A stretch of 64,000 nt of DNA from Geminocystis sp. NIES-3709 (GCF_001548115.1 NZ_AP014821.1:3227262-3291261), one strand, 5' to 3'; positions 47,156 through 57,201 are shown, counted from the stretch's first letter. Translations and numbers: made by a program. Notes: generated by a model from the letters alone, not told the origin.

Positions 47156-48028
47156 TTACACAGGGGTAATACTGGAAATAATTCCACCTTGACGGTGAAT
47201 GCTCTGATATTTTTCCGAAAGTCGTGAAAAAGGAACAAAATAGACCTGATTACTACGACGGAATTTGGAAATTTGATTAACCTTCGCTTTAGTGCGGTAG
47301 CCGGTGACTTCAATACGATAGACCTTGCCTTGTTCACCACCACCAACTAAACTGGTAGAAGCAGTTCGATCGGGTTCTTGGAACGCCCATCCATCTCCCA
47401 CAGAACCTCCAGAGGGTGGGATAATTGGTACAGGAATTTCTTGAATGACATACTTATTGAGAACAGCAGATTTTCCGGCTAAACTACCTTTAAAGTCGCT
47501 ACTTGAAGCACCTCTGAGCATGGCAAACATATGAGTAAACTCAACCATTGTTCTTTCGGGCGCAGTTTTGTAACCACGATAGTAAGGAACGATGTTTTCT
47601 CCGTAAGCATTTTGATACTCGTCGCTATCAATATAAGAATCGATTTCTGCTTCGTAACCCTTAGTATCTAAAATAGTACTATGGGATCTCATTTCTTCTA
47701 AACCTTCTGGAGTGCGTCCTAAAAGATGTTTAAAATTGAGTTCAATAAAACGATAGCGAGGAGATGTTTCAAAAAAGCGAGAACTGTAAGCCGCACTTTT
47801 CGCTAAAGCACGAACAAATTCTCTGACGCTTAATTCGCCACTTTTAAATTGAGATTCAGGAACAACAGCCTGCTCACTTTCCATCACATAAGCATTACCC
47901 AAAACTTGACGGTACACCGCACGAATAATTACATCTAAATCTTCAGATGAACTGTTGGGAAATCTTTCAAGGGGTGGAGTCTCCTCAAATAAACTAACTC
48001 CCAGTTGTGATGCAGGTCCAAAAACCAT
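47156..48028 (-). CDS. cpeC: Phycoerythrin-associated rod linker CpeC
   Basis: A 290-residue rod linker. The start FGPASQLGVSLFEETPP is the one I associate with CpeC of phycoerythrin-containing strains. It is followed by the PBS-linker domain (IIRAVYRQVLGNAYVMESEQ, FIELNFKHLLGRTPEG, SYIDSDEYQNAYGENIVPYY) and a CpcD-like C-terminal domain (about residues 230-290, ending GGIISSITPV). A good ribosome-binding site GGAGGA lies just upstream of the ATG. It is the first gene of the leftward cpeC-linker-cpeS-cpeT series and is divergent from pebA. Confidence 0.85.
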   Translation of the reverse strand: MVFGPASQLGVSLFEETPPLERFPNSSSEDLDVIIRAVYRQVLGNAYVMESEQAVVPESQFKSGELSVREFVRALAKSAAYSSRFFETSPRYRFIELNFKHLLGRTPEGLEEMRSHSTILDTKGYEAEIDSYIDSDEYQNAYGENIVPYYRGYKTAPERTMVEFTHMFAMLRGASSSDFKGSLAGKSAVLNKYVIQEIPVPIIPPSGGSVGDGWAFQEPDRTASTSLVGGGEQGKVYRIEVTGYRTKAKVNQISKFRRSNQVYFVPFSRLSEKYQSIHRQGGIISSITPV

Positions 48029-48390
48029 TATGATCCTCCTGTATTATATTAAGATTTTCTTGATTATGAGAAAATTTATTTTCACATAAGTGATTGTTAT
48101 ATTTCGTCTAATTCCATTAACGATGTTAATTCGATCGATGAAAAATTTTGAAACTTCAATATTTTCCGTAATATTTAATATAGAATTAGACTCTCTTGGT
48201 AAAGTATTTAACAAGAATTTATGACTAACAATTATTAAAATTTGTAAAGAATATAGTTAAATTTAATTTATTTTTCGATTAAATTAAGTTTTGTTACTTT
48301 GTTTTCTCATCAAGGGTAATCGGTTTTAAGAAAGGGTATAAATTGAGAGGAGATAATATAACAAAATATTTTTAATAAACATATAACTTT
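48029..48390. promoter_or_regulatory. Shared upstream region of cpeC and pebAB
   Basis: 362 AT-rich bases between the two divergent phycoerythrin gene sets. It must carry both promoters and is the natural place for light-colour or CpeR-type control. I could not identify a specific operator by eye. No ORF seen. Confidence 0.55.
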
Positions 48391-49116
48391 ATGTACCAAG
48401 CCTTTCAGGAATTTCTCGAAAAAGAACTCTTTGAACATTTTGAGTTACGTCCTCGTCCTATTCCCTCTGGACTAGAAATGAAAGTAAGTGAAAGGGGAAA
48501 AAATCCTGCTACTATCACGAGTTGGTGCTATGAGTGTCCACAACTAAGAAAAATACGCTATACCTACATCGATGCGGGAGAATCCGCACAAATATTTAAC
48601 AGTGTTATTTATCCTTCCCATCACTACGATTTGCCTTTACTCGGTATAGACTTTCTTTCCTTTGGTAACATAAAAAATTTAGTAGTTTTAGATTTTCAAC
48701 CCTTATTTCAGGATGAAGCATATCTCCAGAAATACATTGAACCCATGAGTGAACTCAGAAATAAATATGCAGATTTAGCACAAAATTTGGAAATGAAGTT
48801 TTATGACGCTAATCGCTATTTTTCCAGAAATTTGCTATTTGCAAAAACCGACACTCGATCGATTAATCAACGTCTTTTACCAGCCTACCAAGAATATTTA
48901 CAACTATACTGGCAAATGGTAGAACAAGCTGAACCGTTATCTACTAATGAAGAAATTGAACGCATAGTTAAAGCACAAAAAGACTATGATCAATATAGTG
49001 CAGAAAGAGATCCTGCTCATGGTTTATTTAGTAGCTATTTTGGTCATGAATGGGCTAATCGTTTTCTACACGAATTTCTCTTTGAAGATTCCCTTTCTTT
49101 AACTGTAGCGAAATAA
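48391..49116 (+). CDS. pebA: 15,16-dihydrobiliverdin:ferredoxin oxidoreductase PebA
   Basis: PebA reduces biliverdin IXalpha at the 15,16 bond with electrons from ferredoxin, the first step to phycoerythrobilin. The 241-residue protein has the ferredoxin-dependent bilin reductase pattern typical of PebA: YIDAGESAQIFNSVIYPSHH, YDLPLLGIDFLSFG, VVLDFQPLFQD, and the C-terminal AERDPAHGLFSSYFGHEW followed by ANRFLHEFLF. It is the first gene of a pebAB pair, 100 bases before pebB, and divergent from cpeC. Confidence 0.93.
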   Translation: MYQAFQEFLEKELFEHFELRPRPIPSGLEMKVSERGKNPATITSWCYECPQLRKIRYTYIDAGESAQIFNSVIYPSHHYDLPLLGIDFLSFGNIKNLVVLDFQPLFQDEAYLQKYIEPMSELRNKYADLAQNLEMKFYDANRYFSRNLLFAKTDTRSINQRLLPAYQEYLQLYWQMVEQAEPLSTNEEIERIVKAQKDYDQYSAERDPAHGLFSSYFGHEWANRFLHEFLFEDSLSLTVAK

Positions 49117-49216
49117 ATAATATTCTCATAATTTAAGCCTCTATTTAAACTGTTTTCTTTAGGGATTTTATAGGAAGGCTAATTATCAATTATCAATTAT
49201 TAATAATCAATCAATT

Positions 49217-49954
49217 ATGTCTCTTTATCAACCCTTTTTAGATTATGCTATCACCTTATTGCAAGAAAGATTAGAACTAAGAGAGTATCCCATTCCTGAA
49301 GACTTTGAGCAGAAAAAAACAATTACAGGAAAAGGAAAAAAAGAACAAGAAGTCGTTACTACAAGTTATGGTTTTGCTTCTCCTAAATTGCGTCAAATTA
49401 GGGCGGCTCATGTGGAAGGGGGAAATTCTTTGCAAGTACTTAATTTTGTGATTTTTCCTGAATTAAATTATGATTTACCATTTTTTGGAGCAGATTTAGT
49501 TACATTGCCGGGGGGACATTTAATTGCATTGGATATGCAACCTCTATTTCACGATCGTGATTATCAACACAAATATAGTCAACCAATTTTACCAATTTTC
49601 GAGAAATATCAAAAAGATTTAGAATGGGGAGGAGATTTTCCTGAAGAAGCAAAACCTTTCTTTTCTCCTTGTTTTTTATGGACTCGCCCTCAGAAAACCG
49701 AAGTAGTGGAAACGATCGTATTTTCTGCATTTAAAGACTATCTTAATGCCTATCTTGACTTTGTGGACAAAGTAGAGGAAATTATCGATCGAAATCGGTT
49801 AACGGAAGTACTCAATTCTCAAAAAAAATATTTAACTTATCGAGCAGAAAAAGATCCAGCACGTGGTATGTTTACCAGATTATATGGTGCAGAATGGACA
49901 GAGGAGTATATTCACGGATTTTTATTTGATTTAGAGCGAAAATTAGCCTCTTAA
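49217..49954 (+). CDS. pebB: Phycoerythrobilin:ferredoxin oxidoreductase PebB
   Basis: PebB reduces 15,16-dihydrobiliverdin to phycoerythrobilin and is thought to receive it by channelling from PebA. The 245-residue protein has the PebB-type sequence [46 protein letters not shown], and [20 protein letters not shown]. The presence of both pebA and pebB shows the cell can make phycoerythrobilin. A nest of insertion sequences begins 60 bases after the stop codon. Confidence 0.94.
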   Translation: MSLYQPFLDYAITLLQERLELREYPIPEDFEQKKTITGKGKKEQEVVTTSYGFASPKLRQIRAAHVEGGNSLQVLNFVIFPELNYDLPFFGADLVTLPGGHLIALDMQPLFHDRDYQHKYSQPILPIFEKYQKDLEWGGDFPEEAKPFFSPCFLWTRPQKTEVVETIVFSAFKDYLNAYLDFVDKVEEIIDRNRLTEVLNSQKKYLTYRAEKDPARGMFTRLYGAEWTEEYIHGFLFDLERKLAS

Positions 49955-50030
49955 AACCCAGATTGATCATATTCTAAAAATATTACTGGTTTAATTTAAT
50001 ACAGATAGAAATATATAAGCTAAGACGCAT

Positions 50031-51188
50031 TTAACTTACATTGATTAATTCACCCTTATTCTTAAATTTTTTACTCCAATTAATTACTAAACCTCCTTCA
50101 TTTAATAAGTAATTTACTGTTTTTTCTAGCTGTTCTTTATTTTCAAAGTTTCTATAAGCTATATATTCCTTTGCCGAATGCCACACTAATTCTATTAAGT
50201 TATAATCTGGACTATATACCGGTAAATATTCTAGTCTTATATTCGGTAGATTTTTTTCTATTTTTTCTACTATTTCCTTTTTTTTATGGAAACTTGCGTT
50301 GTCTAATATTATGATTATTTTCGGACCACATTCTTTAAAATCTTTTTCATCATTTCCCTTACTTACCCATTCATTTTTTATTTCTTCCCATAACTTTTTT
50401 AATTGTTCACAAAACGTTTCTGAATCACCTTTTTTTATTACAAAACATCTTCTTTTTTTATCCGAATATCTTATTCCTCCCATGATATTTACTCTTCCTC
50501 TTCTTCTTTCTCCCTTCACCTTTTTTCTTTTTCCTTTTTTCGTCCATGTTTTTCTTCTTATCACCCTTAAACTAAAACCACATTCATGAGGGGCTGTGTG
50601 GCGAATTTAGTTCGCCACTTTAAACGCCCCATCCCAAAACCATACTTGAACTAACTCAGGATTCTCTTTACCTATTTCTATGTAATGTTCTAATTTTTCT
50701 TTAAATGCTTTTCTTTGTTCTTGATTTTGTTTGTCTTCTAAACTATATTTTCCCCAAATATAACTATACTTTTTTCTTTTTAATATCCTCACTACTTGTG
50801 ATTTGCTTAATTTAATTCCTGTTTCTTTTTCCAAATGTTCTGATAATCTTTGCCCCGTCCATCGACCAAAATCATATCCAAAATCTTCAGGATTTTTATC
50901 AACTACTTCTAATAATCTTTCAATATATTTATCCGTTGCTTTTGTTTGGTTTCCTTTTCTTCTTTTATCTTGCAATGAATCTACATTATTAGGATTACCA
51001 TGAACTGCCCAGTAAGCCACCGTTTTGGGGGAACAACCCAAAAAAACTGCTATTTCTTGATAATTTTTACCATCATTCTCTAATAAAAATATTAAAATTC
51101 TTTCCCTGACTTCCGATCTCTTTTCTATTTTTAAAGCATCTTGTAGATACTTTCTTTCTTCCTCTGACAAAAAATTTTTAGAAGGCAT
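50031..51188 (-). pseudogene. IS630 transposase interrupted by a 45-bp palindromic insert
   Basis: The N-terminal part (residues 1-186) has the helix-turn-helix YQEIAVFLGCSPKTVAYWAV and the Trp-rich VQVWFWD; the remaining part has ECGFSLRVIRRKTW, KIIIILDNASFHK and PVYSPDYNLIELVW, the DDE core. Both parts are in the same frame. Between the first Asp (WFWD) and ECGFS lies a 45-base insert that adds seven codons and then TAA. Without it, the ORF would encode a single transposase of 370 residues. The transposase is inactive unless the stop is bypassed. Confidence 0.85.
50586..50630. repeat. 45-bp palindromic element inside a transposase gene
   Basis: The insert has nested inverted repeats: outer GGGGC...GCCCC and an inner 8-bp stem GTGGCGAA/TTCGCCAC with a 5-base loop. 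It is exactly 45 bases, so it preserves frame, yet brings an in-frame TAA. It splits the IS630 catalytic region at a site where the family has WxxDE(C/S)GF. Confidence 0.75.
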
Positions 51189-51266
51189 AAATCACACCTA
51201 AGTTTTATCTTTTCTGACTTAAATTATATACCAAATCAATGCGTCTTAGCTTATCGGTTAAAGAAA

Positions 51267-51847
51267 ATGGTAAAAGGGGAAGTATGCCCTAAATTATACC
51301 AACAAAAAAAGAGACAATTAGAGCAACTAAAAAGAGCAGAAAATGAAGGAAAAATAGATATATATTATGGTGATGAAAGTGGATTTAGTTTAGTACCTTG
51401 TTTACCTTATGGATCGCAAGAAAAAGAGAGAAAAATAGAAAGAGAAAGTAGCCTAAGTAAAAGATTAAATGTGTTAGGATTTATGAAAAAAAATAATGAG
51501 TTAGAAAGCTATGTATTTGAGTCATCAATCAATAGTGATGTCGTGATAGCTTGTATAGATAACTTGAGTAAAAAAATAAAGAAGGAAACAGTATTAGTAA
51601 TGGATAATGCCTCGATTCATCAAAATAAAAAATTCTGGAATAAAGAAGAAGAATGGGAAAAAAAGGATTAAAAATATTCTTTCTACCACCCTATTCATCA
51701 CAATTAAACAAAATAGAAATACTGTGGAGATTTATGAAATATAAATGGTTAGAGAACTCCTGTTATAAAAGTTATTTAGATTTAGTAAAAGGAGTAGAAA
51801 ATATTCTTATAAACTTTGATTCAAAATATACAATTAATTTTGCCTAG
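51267..51847 (+). pseudogene. Truncated and frameshifted IS630-family transposase
   Basis: Only the C-terminal two-thirds of an IS630 transposase remain: DIYYGDESGFSLVPCLPYG, TVLVMDNASIHQNKKFW, and then, in the next frame, FFLPPYSSQLNKIEILWRFM. The frame change is at an A7 run near 51660 (GAATGGGAAAAAAAGG). The N-terminal helix-turn-helix half is missing, cut off at the junction with the neighbouring IS630 at 51252. It may be a remnant that served as target for that element. Confidence 0.8.
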
Positions 51848-51865
51848 GTACTTATGTCTAAAAAA

Positions 51866-51896
51866 AGGTGTCAGGTATCAGGTCGCAGGTATTAGG
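51866..51896. repeat. Short tandem repeat (AGGTGTC AGGTATC AGGT...)
   Basis: Tandem heptamer-like units AGGTGTC, AGGTATC, AGGTCGC, AGGTATT lie between two transposase remnants. It is the same repeat class as 3465-3495, in the opposite orientation. Confidence 0.6.
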
Positions 51897-51957
51897 TTAA
51901 ATTCAAACTGTTAATTTATAATAATTGCATTTTTAAAAAAGTGAAAGCTATAGCTAT

Positions 51958-53309
51958 CGGTACTTAGACAAAACAATAACAACAATTAAGCTATAATATT
52001 TACATTATATTGTTTTTAGGTCAAAATGAAAGAAATCACATCTTCATCAATGCCACCCTGTTTCGAGCGTTGGTGCCAAAAAATAGACCCTGTATTAAAA
52101 ACAAAAGCACAAAAACGAGAGTTTAGAAATTATTTGGGCGGTTTATTAGGTGATTCTCAAAGAAAAAATCTCACTCAAATTGCCCATAATAATCTTGATA
52201 TTACTTATCATAAGTTACATCATTTCCTAACAGAATCCACTTGGAATTATGATGAGGTAAATAATAAAAGACTAGAAATTATTGCCTCATGTCGTCAAAC
52301 TAAAATAAGTCGCTCTTTCTCTTTAATTATCGATGATTCAGGTCATCGTAAAAGTGGCAATTTTACTGACTGTGTGGGACGACAATATATTGGTGAAATT
52401 GGCAAAACTGATAATGGTAATATCCGCAGTCACCACCCACATTTATGATGGGGTCAGAAGTTTTCCCTTAGACGTTGAATTATATGAAAAAGCGGAAAAT
52501 TTCCCCTTGGGAAAAGATGACCCACAATTTCAAAAAAAACCCGATATTGCCTTTAATTTAATTGAAAAATGTTTAAACCGAAATTACCATCCTCAAATAA
52601 TTTTAATGGATGGGGGTTATGGGAACAATACTAATTTATTAGAAAAATTAGAACAAAAAAATTTAAAATATATAGGAATTATTGCAAAAAATAGATTAGT
52701 ACAAGTAGTAAAAGAAGATTTGAGAGAGTCTGAAAAAAGAATAGATGAAATAGCTAAATTATTACCTCAAGAGAGTTTTGAAGAAATAAAAACAGGTAAA
52801 AATAGAGAAAAAACTCTTTGGGTAGCAACCATAAAAATTAAATTATCAGCCTTATCAGGAATAAAAACCCTAGCTATCGTCATGAATGCTCCCAGTTTTG
52901 AAAAGTCCACAGATATTGATTATTTAATGACCAATGAAACAGGAGAAAAAGTCTGTGCAAATTGGATAGTAGAAACTTATACATCAAGAAATTGGATAGA
53001 AGTATTTTACCGTGAAATTAAGGGATGGTTAGGCTTATCAGAATACCAAGTGAGAAATAAAAGAAGTTTAATGAGACATTTTATATTGGTATTTTGCGCC
53101 GATACTTTTATTCAATGGCATCGTTTGACAGGGGGATTGAGAAGGCAATGGGGAAATAAACCCTTAAATACTTTTGCAGAGGCATTGGAAGCGTTTCGGA
53201 CAGCAGTGTCTTTTCGTTTCTTTCAATGGTTAAAAGATAATGTGGAAGTATTTAGCTTATATAAAGCAAGTTTAGGGTTTATTTGGGCATAATTTTTGTC
53301 TAAGTACCG
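51958..53309 (+). mobile_element. IS701-family element
   Basis: A 1352-bp element with inverted ends CGGTACTTAGACAAAA (left) and CGGTACTTAGACAAAA (right, minus strand), flanked by the 4-bp repeat CTAT (51954-51957 and 53310-53313). The 4-bp duplication fits the IS701 family. A solo end of the same sequence type is near 26416. Confidence 0.8.
52026..53292 (+). pseudogene. IS701-family transposase, frameshifted
   Basis: The first frame (52026 on) has the DDE_5-type N-terminus PCFERWCQKIDPVLKTKAQK, the segment GGLLGDSQRKNLTQIA, and LIIDDSGHRKSGNFTDCVGR. After GKTDNGNI a single extra C moves the reading frame. The rest is read from the second frame: VTTHIYDG, LDVELYEKAENFP, IILMDGGYGNN, and the catalytic-like NWIEVFYREIKGWLGLSEYQ. 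The whole would be about 420 residues. The frameshift makes it non-functional unless it is a sequencing error or recoding. Confidence 0.8.
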
Positions 53310-53368
53310 CTATCAAAGTTTATATTAATTATTTTCTATTAATTTGTCATAACTACTGTAGGAGAGCC

Positions 53369-53500
53369 ATATTTTTACCCCCTTACTCTCCAGATTTGAA
53401 TGATATTGAACATGATTTTAGTGCTTTAAAAAGAACAAGAATGTATGCTTCAATTGAAACTTCTATAGATAAAATTATTTCCGATTATTGTATTTCTTAG
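53369..53500 (+). pseudogene. IS630-family transposase C-terminal fragment
   Basis: 44 codons read IFLPPYSPDLNDIEHDFSAL and continue to DYCIS and a stop. The PPYSPDLN-x-IE motif is the last catalytic motif of IS630/Tc1-like transposases. The rest of the gene is absent upstream, where IS701 has inserted. Confidence 0.75.
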
Positions 53501-53526
53501 TGTTCGGTTTTTATTTGGAATAACTA

Positions 53527-53631
53527 TAAATTCCAAGATATTCCCATACCTTATAGAGGTGAGGTGCGATCGTGCAGTGCCGCCAAAGGCGATCGCTTTA
53601 TCTAACAATCATACCTTAATTCAGCAATGCC
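53527..53631 (+). mobile_element. IS1-family right-end fragment, copy 3
   Basis: 105 bases matching the right ends of the copies at 25433 and 34914 (TAAATTCCAAGATATTCCCA ... TTAATTCAGCAATGCC), with a few changes. Only the end survives, so it is an IS fossil. The following gap to 53759 holds no gene. Confidence 0.8.
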
Positions 53632-53759
53632 TCTTGTAAAAATTATTTTATGATTTATAATAATTACTGTTACATAGTCTAATTGCCTAATTTACATTTT
53701 GACATTTTGATTTTAGGTTTATTGAGTAAGTCCACAGTTAAACTTGAAATTATTTATAT

Positions 53760-54146
53760 TTAAGAAAGTTGACGTAAATAGGTAAGTAAATCTGCCATAT
53801 CTTCTGCGGAGGGTTGAAATTTAGGCATTGGCGGAGTTTTACCACTAACTACTTGATTAATAATTTGGACTTGAGATTTATGTTTCCAGACATCTTTTAA
53901 ACTAGGTCCCACATTACCGTTACCATTAGTACCATGACAAGCCGCACAATTAACTTGAAAAATAGCACTTCCACGATCGATATTACCACTAAAAGATAAG
54001 ACTTCTTCTACATAAGGATCTTTTATTGGTATTAACCACCATGCTATTACGGTTAGTATTGCGATAATGATCATCGTTAAAAGGCTTATAGTCGTTTTTT
54101 TGACTTCGGTATAATTTAGATTTTTTTCTAACAACTGATTATTCAC
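53760..54146 (-). CDS. cytM: Cytochrome cM
   Basis: A c-type cytochrome particular to cyanobacteria, linked to regulation of respiration and photosynthesis. The 128-residue protein has a membrane anchor (about residues 18-40), a conserved lumen-side start IKDPYVEEVLSFSGNIDRG, the heme-binding Cys67-x-x-Cys70-His71 (NCAACH), and an axial-Met candidate in PPMPKF. The segment IDRGSAIFQVNCAACHG and the closing DMADLLTYLRQL match CytM rather than cytochrome c6, which lacks the anchor and is soluble. It is divergent from petG. Confidence 0.9.
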   Translation of the reverse strand: MNNQLLEKNLNYTEVKKTTISLLTMIIIAILTVIAWWLIPIKDPYVEEVLSFSGNIDRGSAIFQVNCAACHGTNGNGNVGPSLKDVWKHKSQVQIINQVVSGKTPPMPKFQPSAEDMADLLTYLRQLS

Positions 54147-54431
54147 TGACTCAATGTTAACTTTTAGTTTACCTAATTAACATTTTGCAACATTTTTTCT
54201 CATTAATGCCACTATTTATAATCTAGGAACTCGCAAATAAAAGATATACCATAATTTGGTGTTTGATTGTAACTTTTTCAAGAACAAACTCTACTCGTAT
54301 TCTTTTTTATCTTAATTTCTGGGAAAAATCTAATTAATTCTTTGGAAATACTTAATGACTCTTTTTTGGTAGCATAGAAGTTAAGAAAATTTTAAAATAA
54401 GTTAATAAATTTAAGCTACTGGAGAAAATTA

Positions 54432-54548
54432 ATGATTGAACCTTTGTTACTTGGTATTGTTTTAGGTTTAATTCCTGTTACGATTATCGGTTTATTTTTT
54501 GCTGCCTATCGTCAATATAAACGCAGTAGTGAAATTGGCTTAGAATAG
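54432..54548 (+). CDS. petG: Cytochrome b6f complex subunit PetG
   Basis: A 38-residue single-helix subunit of the thylakoid cytochrome b6f complex, required for its assembly. The protein starts [20 protein letters not shown] and continues [14 protein letters not shown], which is the PetG pattern of helix followed by a basic YxQYKR tail. A GGAG ribosome-binding site precedes the ATG. It lies between the divergent cytM and the downstream glgA. Repeats of the CAATTGACAATTAACAAT type follow the stop codon (about 54558-54577). Confidence 0.96.
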   Translation: MIEPLLLGIVLGLIPVTIIGLFFAAYRQYKRSSEIGLE

Positions 54549-54700
54549 TTAAAAATTGACAATTGACAATTAACAATGATTTTTGTTGTTTTTTAGTTGA
54601 GAATTTAGACTTCCAATTAAAAAAATTTTTTTGCATAAAGACAAAGATTATGTCACAATCACCCTAGTCTTTAGAAATCACAGTTGAACTAGATTACTAT

Positions 54701-56071
54701 ATGCAAATTTTATTTGTGGCGGCGGAGGCTGCACCAGTCGCTAAAGTTGGGGGAATGGGAGATGTTGTAGGTGCGTTACCTCAAGTTTTACGCAAATTAG
54801 GCCATGATGTACGAATTTTTATGCCTTATTATGGCTTTTTACCCGATAAGCTAGATATTCCTAGTGAACCAATTTGGTGGGGTGATGCCATGTTTCAAAG
54901 GTTCGCAGTGTATGAGACAGTATTACCTGAAACTGATGTTCCTTTGTATCTTTTTGGTCATCCTTCTTTCGGTGGACGTAATGTTTATGGTGGTGATGAT
55001 GAATATTGGCGTTTTACCTTTTTCTCTAATGGTGCGGCAGAATTTGCATGGAATTATTGGAAACCAGATATTATTCACTGTCATGATTGGCATACCGGGA
55101 TGATTCCTGTGTGGATGCACCAATCCCCTGACATTAGTACAATTTTCACTATTCATAATTTAGCTTATCAAGGGCCGGGACGGCAACTGTTAGAACAAAT
55201 GACATGGTGTCCTTGGTATATGGTAGGAGATAATACCATGTCTGCGGCCTTACAATTTGCTAATATCGTTAATACAGTTTCCCCTACCTATGCCGCACAA
55301 ATAAAAACTCCTGAATATGGAGAGAATTTACATGGTTTGTTATCTTGGATTAGTGGCAAATTATGGGGTATTGTTAATGGTATCGATACAGATAAATATG
55401 ATCCCGCTACTGATAAATTAATTCACCAAAATTTCACCGCCGAAACTATTGATAAGCGACGGCTGAATAAGATTAAACTTCAAGAAGAGTCGGGTTTAGA
55501 AGTTAATCGTAATGCTTTCTTAGTGGGAATGGTGACACGTTTAGTAGAACAAAAAGGTATTGATTTAGTATTACAAACTGTCGATCGATTTTTAGCTTAT
55601 ACTGATGCTCAATTAATAATTCTTGGTACAGGTGATCGTTTTTATGAAACTCAGTTATGGGAAATGTCTTCTCGTCATCGAGGACGAATTTCAGTACAGT
55701 TACTACATAATGAAGCTATTTCTCGTCGAGTTTATAGTGGTATTGATGCTTTCTTGATGCCTTCCCGATTTGAACCTTGTGGTATTAGTCAATTACTGGC
55801 AATGCGTTATGGTGCTATTCCGATTGTGCGTAAAACAGGGGGTTTAGTTGATACGGTTTCTTTCTTTGATCCTACTGCCGAATCAGGTACTGGTTACAGT
55901 TTCGATCGATACGAACCTTTAGACTTATATACTTGTATGATACGAGCCTATGAGGGTTTCCGTTTTAAGCAAGAATGGCAAAAACTACAAATTCGAGGCA
56001 TGAATCAAGATTTTAGTTGGTATAAATCCGCCCTTGAATACTTAAAAATGTACGAGCAAGTTATTAATTAA
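54701..56071 (+). CDS. glgA: Glycogen synthase (ADP-glucose type)
   Basis: GlgA transfers glucose from ADP-glucose to the growing alpha-1,4-glucan chain. The 456-residue GT5 enzyme has the substrate-binding [13 protein letters not shown] near residue 16, [47 protein letters not shown] and the retaining GT-B Glu motif [16 protein letters not shown] followed by [14 protein letters not shown]. The length is slightly shorter than the 475-residue average because of a short C-terminus. Cyanobacteria usually have two GlgA isoforms; I cannot tell which this is. Confidence 0.95.
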   Translation: MQILFVAAEAAPVAKVGGMGDVVGALPQVLRKLGHDVRIFMPYYGFLPDKLDIPSEPIWWGDAMFQRFAVYETVLPETDVPLYLFGHPSFGGRNVYGGDDEYWRFTFFSNGAAEFAWNYWKPDIIHCHDWHTGMIPVWMHQSPDISTIFTIHNLAYQGPGRQLLEQMTWCPWYMVGDNTMSAALQFANIVNTVSPTYAAQIKTPEYGENLHGLLSWISGKLWGIVNGIDTDKYDPATDKLIHQNFTAETIDKRRLNKIKLQEESGLEVNRNAFLVGMVTRLVEQKGIDLVLQTVDRFLAYTDAQLIILGTGDRFYETQLWEMSSRHRGRISVQLLHNEAISRRVYSGIDAFLMPSRFEPCGISQLLAMRYGAIPIVRKTGGLVDTVSFFDPTAESGTGYSFDRYEPLDLYTCMIRAYEGFRFKQEWQKLQIRGMNQDFSWYKSALEYLKMYEQVIN

Positions 56072-56211
56072 AGCGAGAGGGAAAAGGAAAAAGGGAAGAG
56101 GGAAAAGAAACAAAAATTGATTTTTCCTGTTCCGTTTCATTAGTATTATTATACTGGTGCGAGATCTGAGTTAAAACTCCTCATTCTTCATTCCTTATTC
56201 CTCATTATTTA

Positions 56212-56412
56212 TTAGCTTAAAGAGGCATGACTACGATCGTAGCTAACACGAAAACTAGCGTTAGGTTTGCCTTGGGTTGGATTCCAATATTCAGAAGGGT
56301 TTATATCCATACCAATTTCAACAGCAGTACGACCTAACATTGATTGTTGACGATTTTTGATCATTTTGTGATGACGCATCATTAATGCACGAGCTTGATT
56401 TTGAGTATCCAT
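56212..56412 (-). CDS. Small conserved hypothetical protein
   Basis: A 66-residue basic protein: an N-terminal helix rich in His, Arg and Met (ARALMMRHHKMIKNRQQSML), then a defined C-terminal half with INPSEYWNPTQGKP and SYDRSHASLS. The balanced composition and the Trp/Pro-rich motif suggest a genuine folded protein conserved in cyanobacteria. There is no signal peptide or membrane helix. It is convergent with glgA. Function unknown. Confidence 0.6.
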   Translation of the reverse strand: MDTQNQARALMMRHHKMIKNRQQSMLGRTAVEIGMDINPSEYWNPTQGKPNASFRVSYDRSHASLS

Positions 56413-56925
56413 ATATCTTTTCTCCTAAATTTTTTTCATATATTTACATACTAAATAATATTCTGTATAATTTGTTACTAAAATCAGAATTTTTAATAAA
56501 ACTTAATATTTATGATAATTAGACGATAGGATTTTCTCTATAAGATTACAAAATATTTAAGTGCGGTTGTACAAAAGGCAAGAGGAAAAAATTATTTTTC
56601 ACTAATATTAAAATATTTAAGTAATATAAAGAAAGCGATTATTAATATATTCTGAATTGTTATTTTTGATCAAAGTTTTTTATTGTCTATCTTCTTTTCT
56701 GGGGTAAATAGTAAACTTTTTTAAAGCTATCGGTTTAACTTGTAACTTTTGTTAAGAGATAAAAGAATAATATCTTTTAAAACTTAATAAAAAGAGGAGA
56801 TAGTTTACAAAATATTAAAAAAAAAAGTAGTTTTCACTGTTATTATTTTTTTTGCGTTAGACTCTTGAGAACACCGATATTAGAGAAAGTTTACATATCT
56901 TAACAATATTCTTATTTTTTATACT
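56413..56925. other. Long AT-rich gap, no gene seen
   Basis: 513 bases between two divergent small genes. The sequence is very AT-rich with long A and T runs and no ORF, tRNA or clear repeat. A small RNA cannot be excluded. Confidence 0.55.
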
Positions 56926-57162
56926 ATGATGATTCCCTGTTTCTATTTAGATTTTGATTCTTCTCCTCCCCTTAGTGATAATCGTATCTCGGAGGAAATT
57001 GTAGCCGAAGCGATCGCTGATGTAGTTAAACTTGCTCACTATCAAGGACAATCTTTAGACGATTTAGTGGAAGAAGTTTTACAAGAGGATCCTATATTAG
57101 ATCAAGTTCAAAGACAATGGTTGAGTAAAATAGTAACTCAGGCATGGAAAAGTTTAACATAA
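56926..57162 (+). CDS. Small conserved hypothetical protein
   Basis: A 78-residue acidic protein. Its central part, EEIVAEAIADVVKLAHYQGQ and SLDDLVEEVLQEDPILD, is helical, with pattern and codon use like a real conserved gene; the C-terminus has RQWLSKIVTQAWKSL. It lies 39 bases before the dihydroorotase-like gene on the same strand and probably shares its transcript. I do not recognise the family and can give no function. Confidence 0.6.
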   Translation: MMIPCFYLDFDSSPPLSDNRISEEIVAEAIADVVKLAHYQGQSLDDLVEEVLQEDPILDQVQRQWLSKIVTQAWKSLT

Positions 57163-57201
57163 CTCTCTTTGTGCTGAAATCTAATTTTAACGGAAATCAC
57201 G

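Larger units (their letters stand above)
50018..51251 (-). mobile_element. IS630-family element
   Basis: A 1234-bp element with inverted ends AGCTAAGACGCATT on both sides and TA dinucleotides flanking it (50016-50017 and 51252-51253), as expected for IS630/Tc1-mariner targets. It sits against a truncated second IS630 copy, which it seems to have entered or joined. Confidence 0.82.

Noticed and set aside
50299-50589. ORF on the plus strand opposite the IS630 transposase
   Set aside because: Hydrophobic composition arises from the complement of lysine-rich transposase codons.
53760-54146. Cytochrome c6 (petJ)
   Set aside because: The membrane anchor and the DPYVEEVL-SFSGN segment fit cytochrome cM, not soluble c6.
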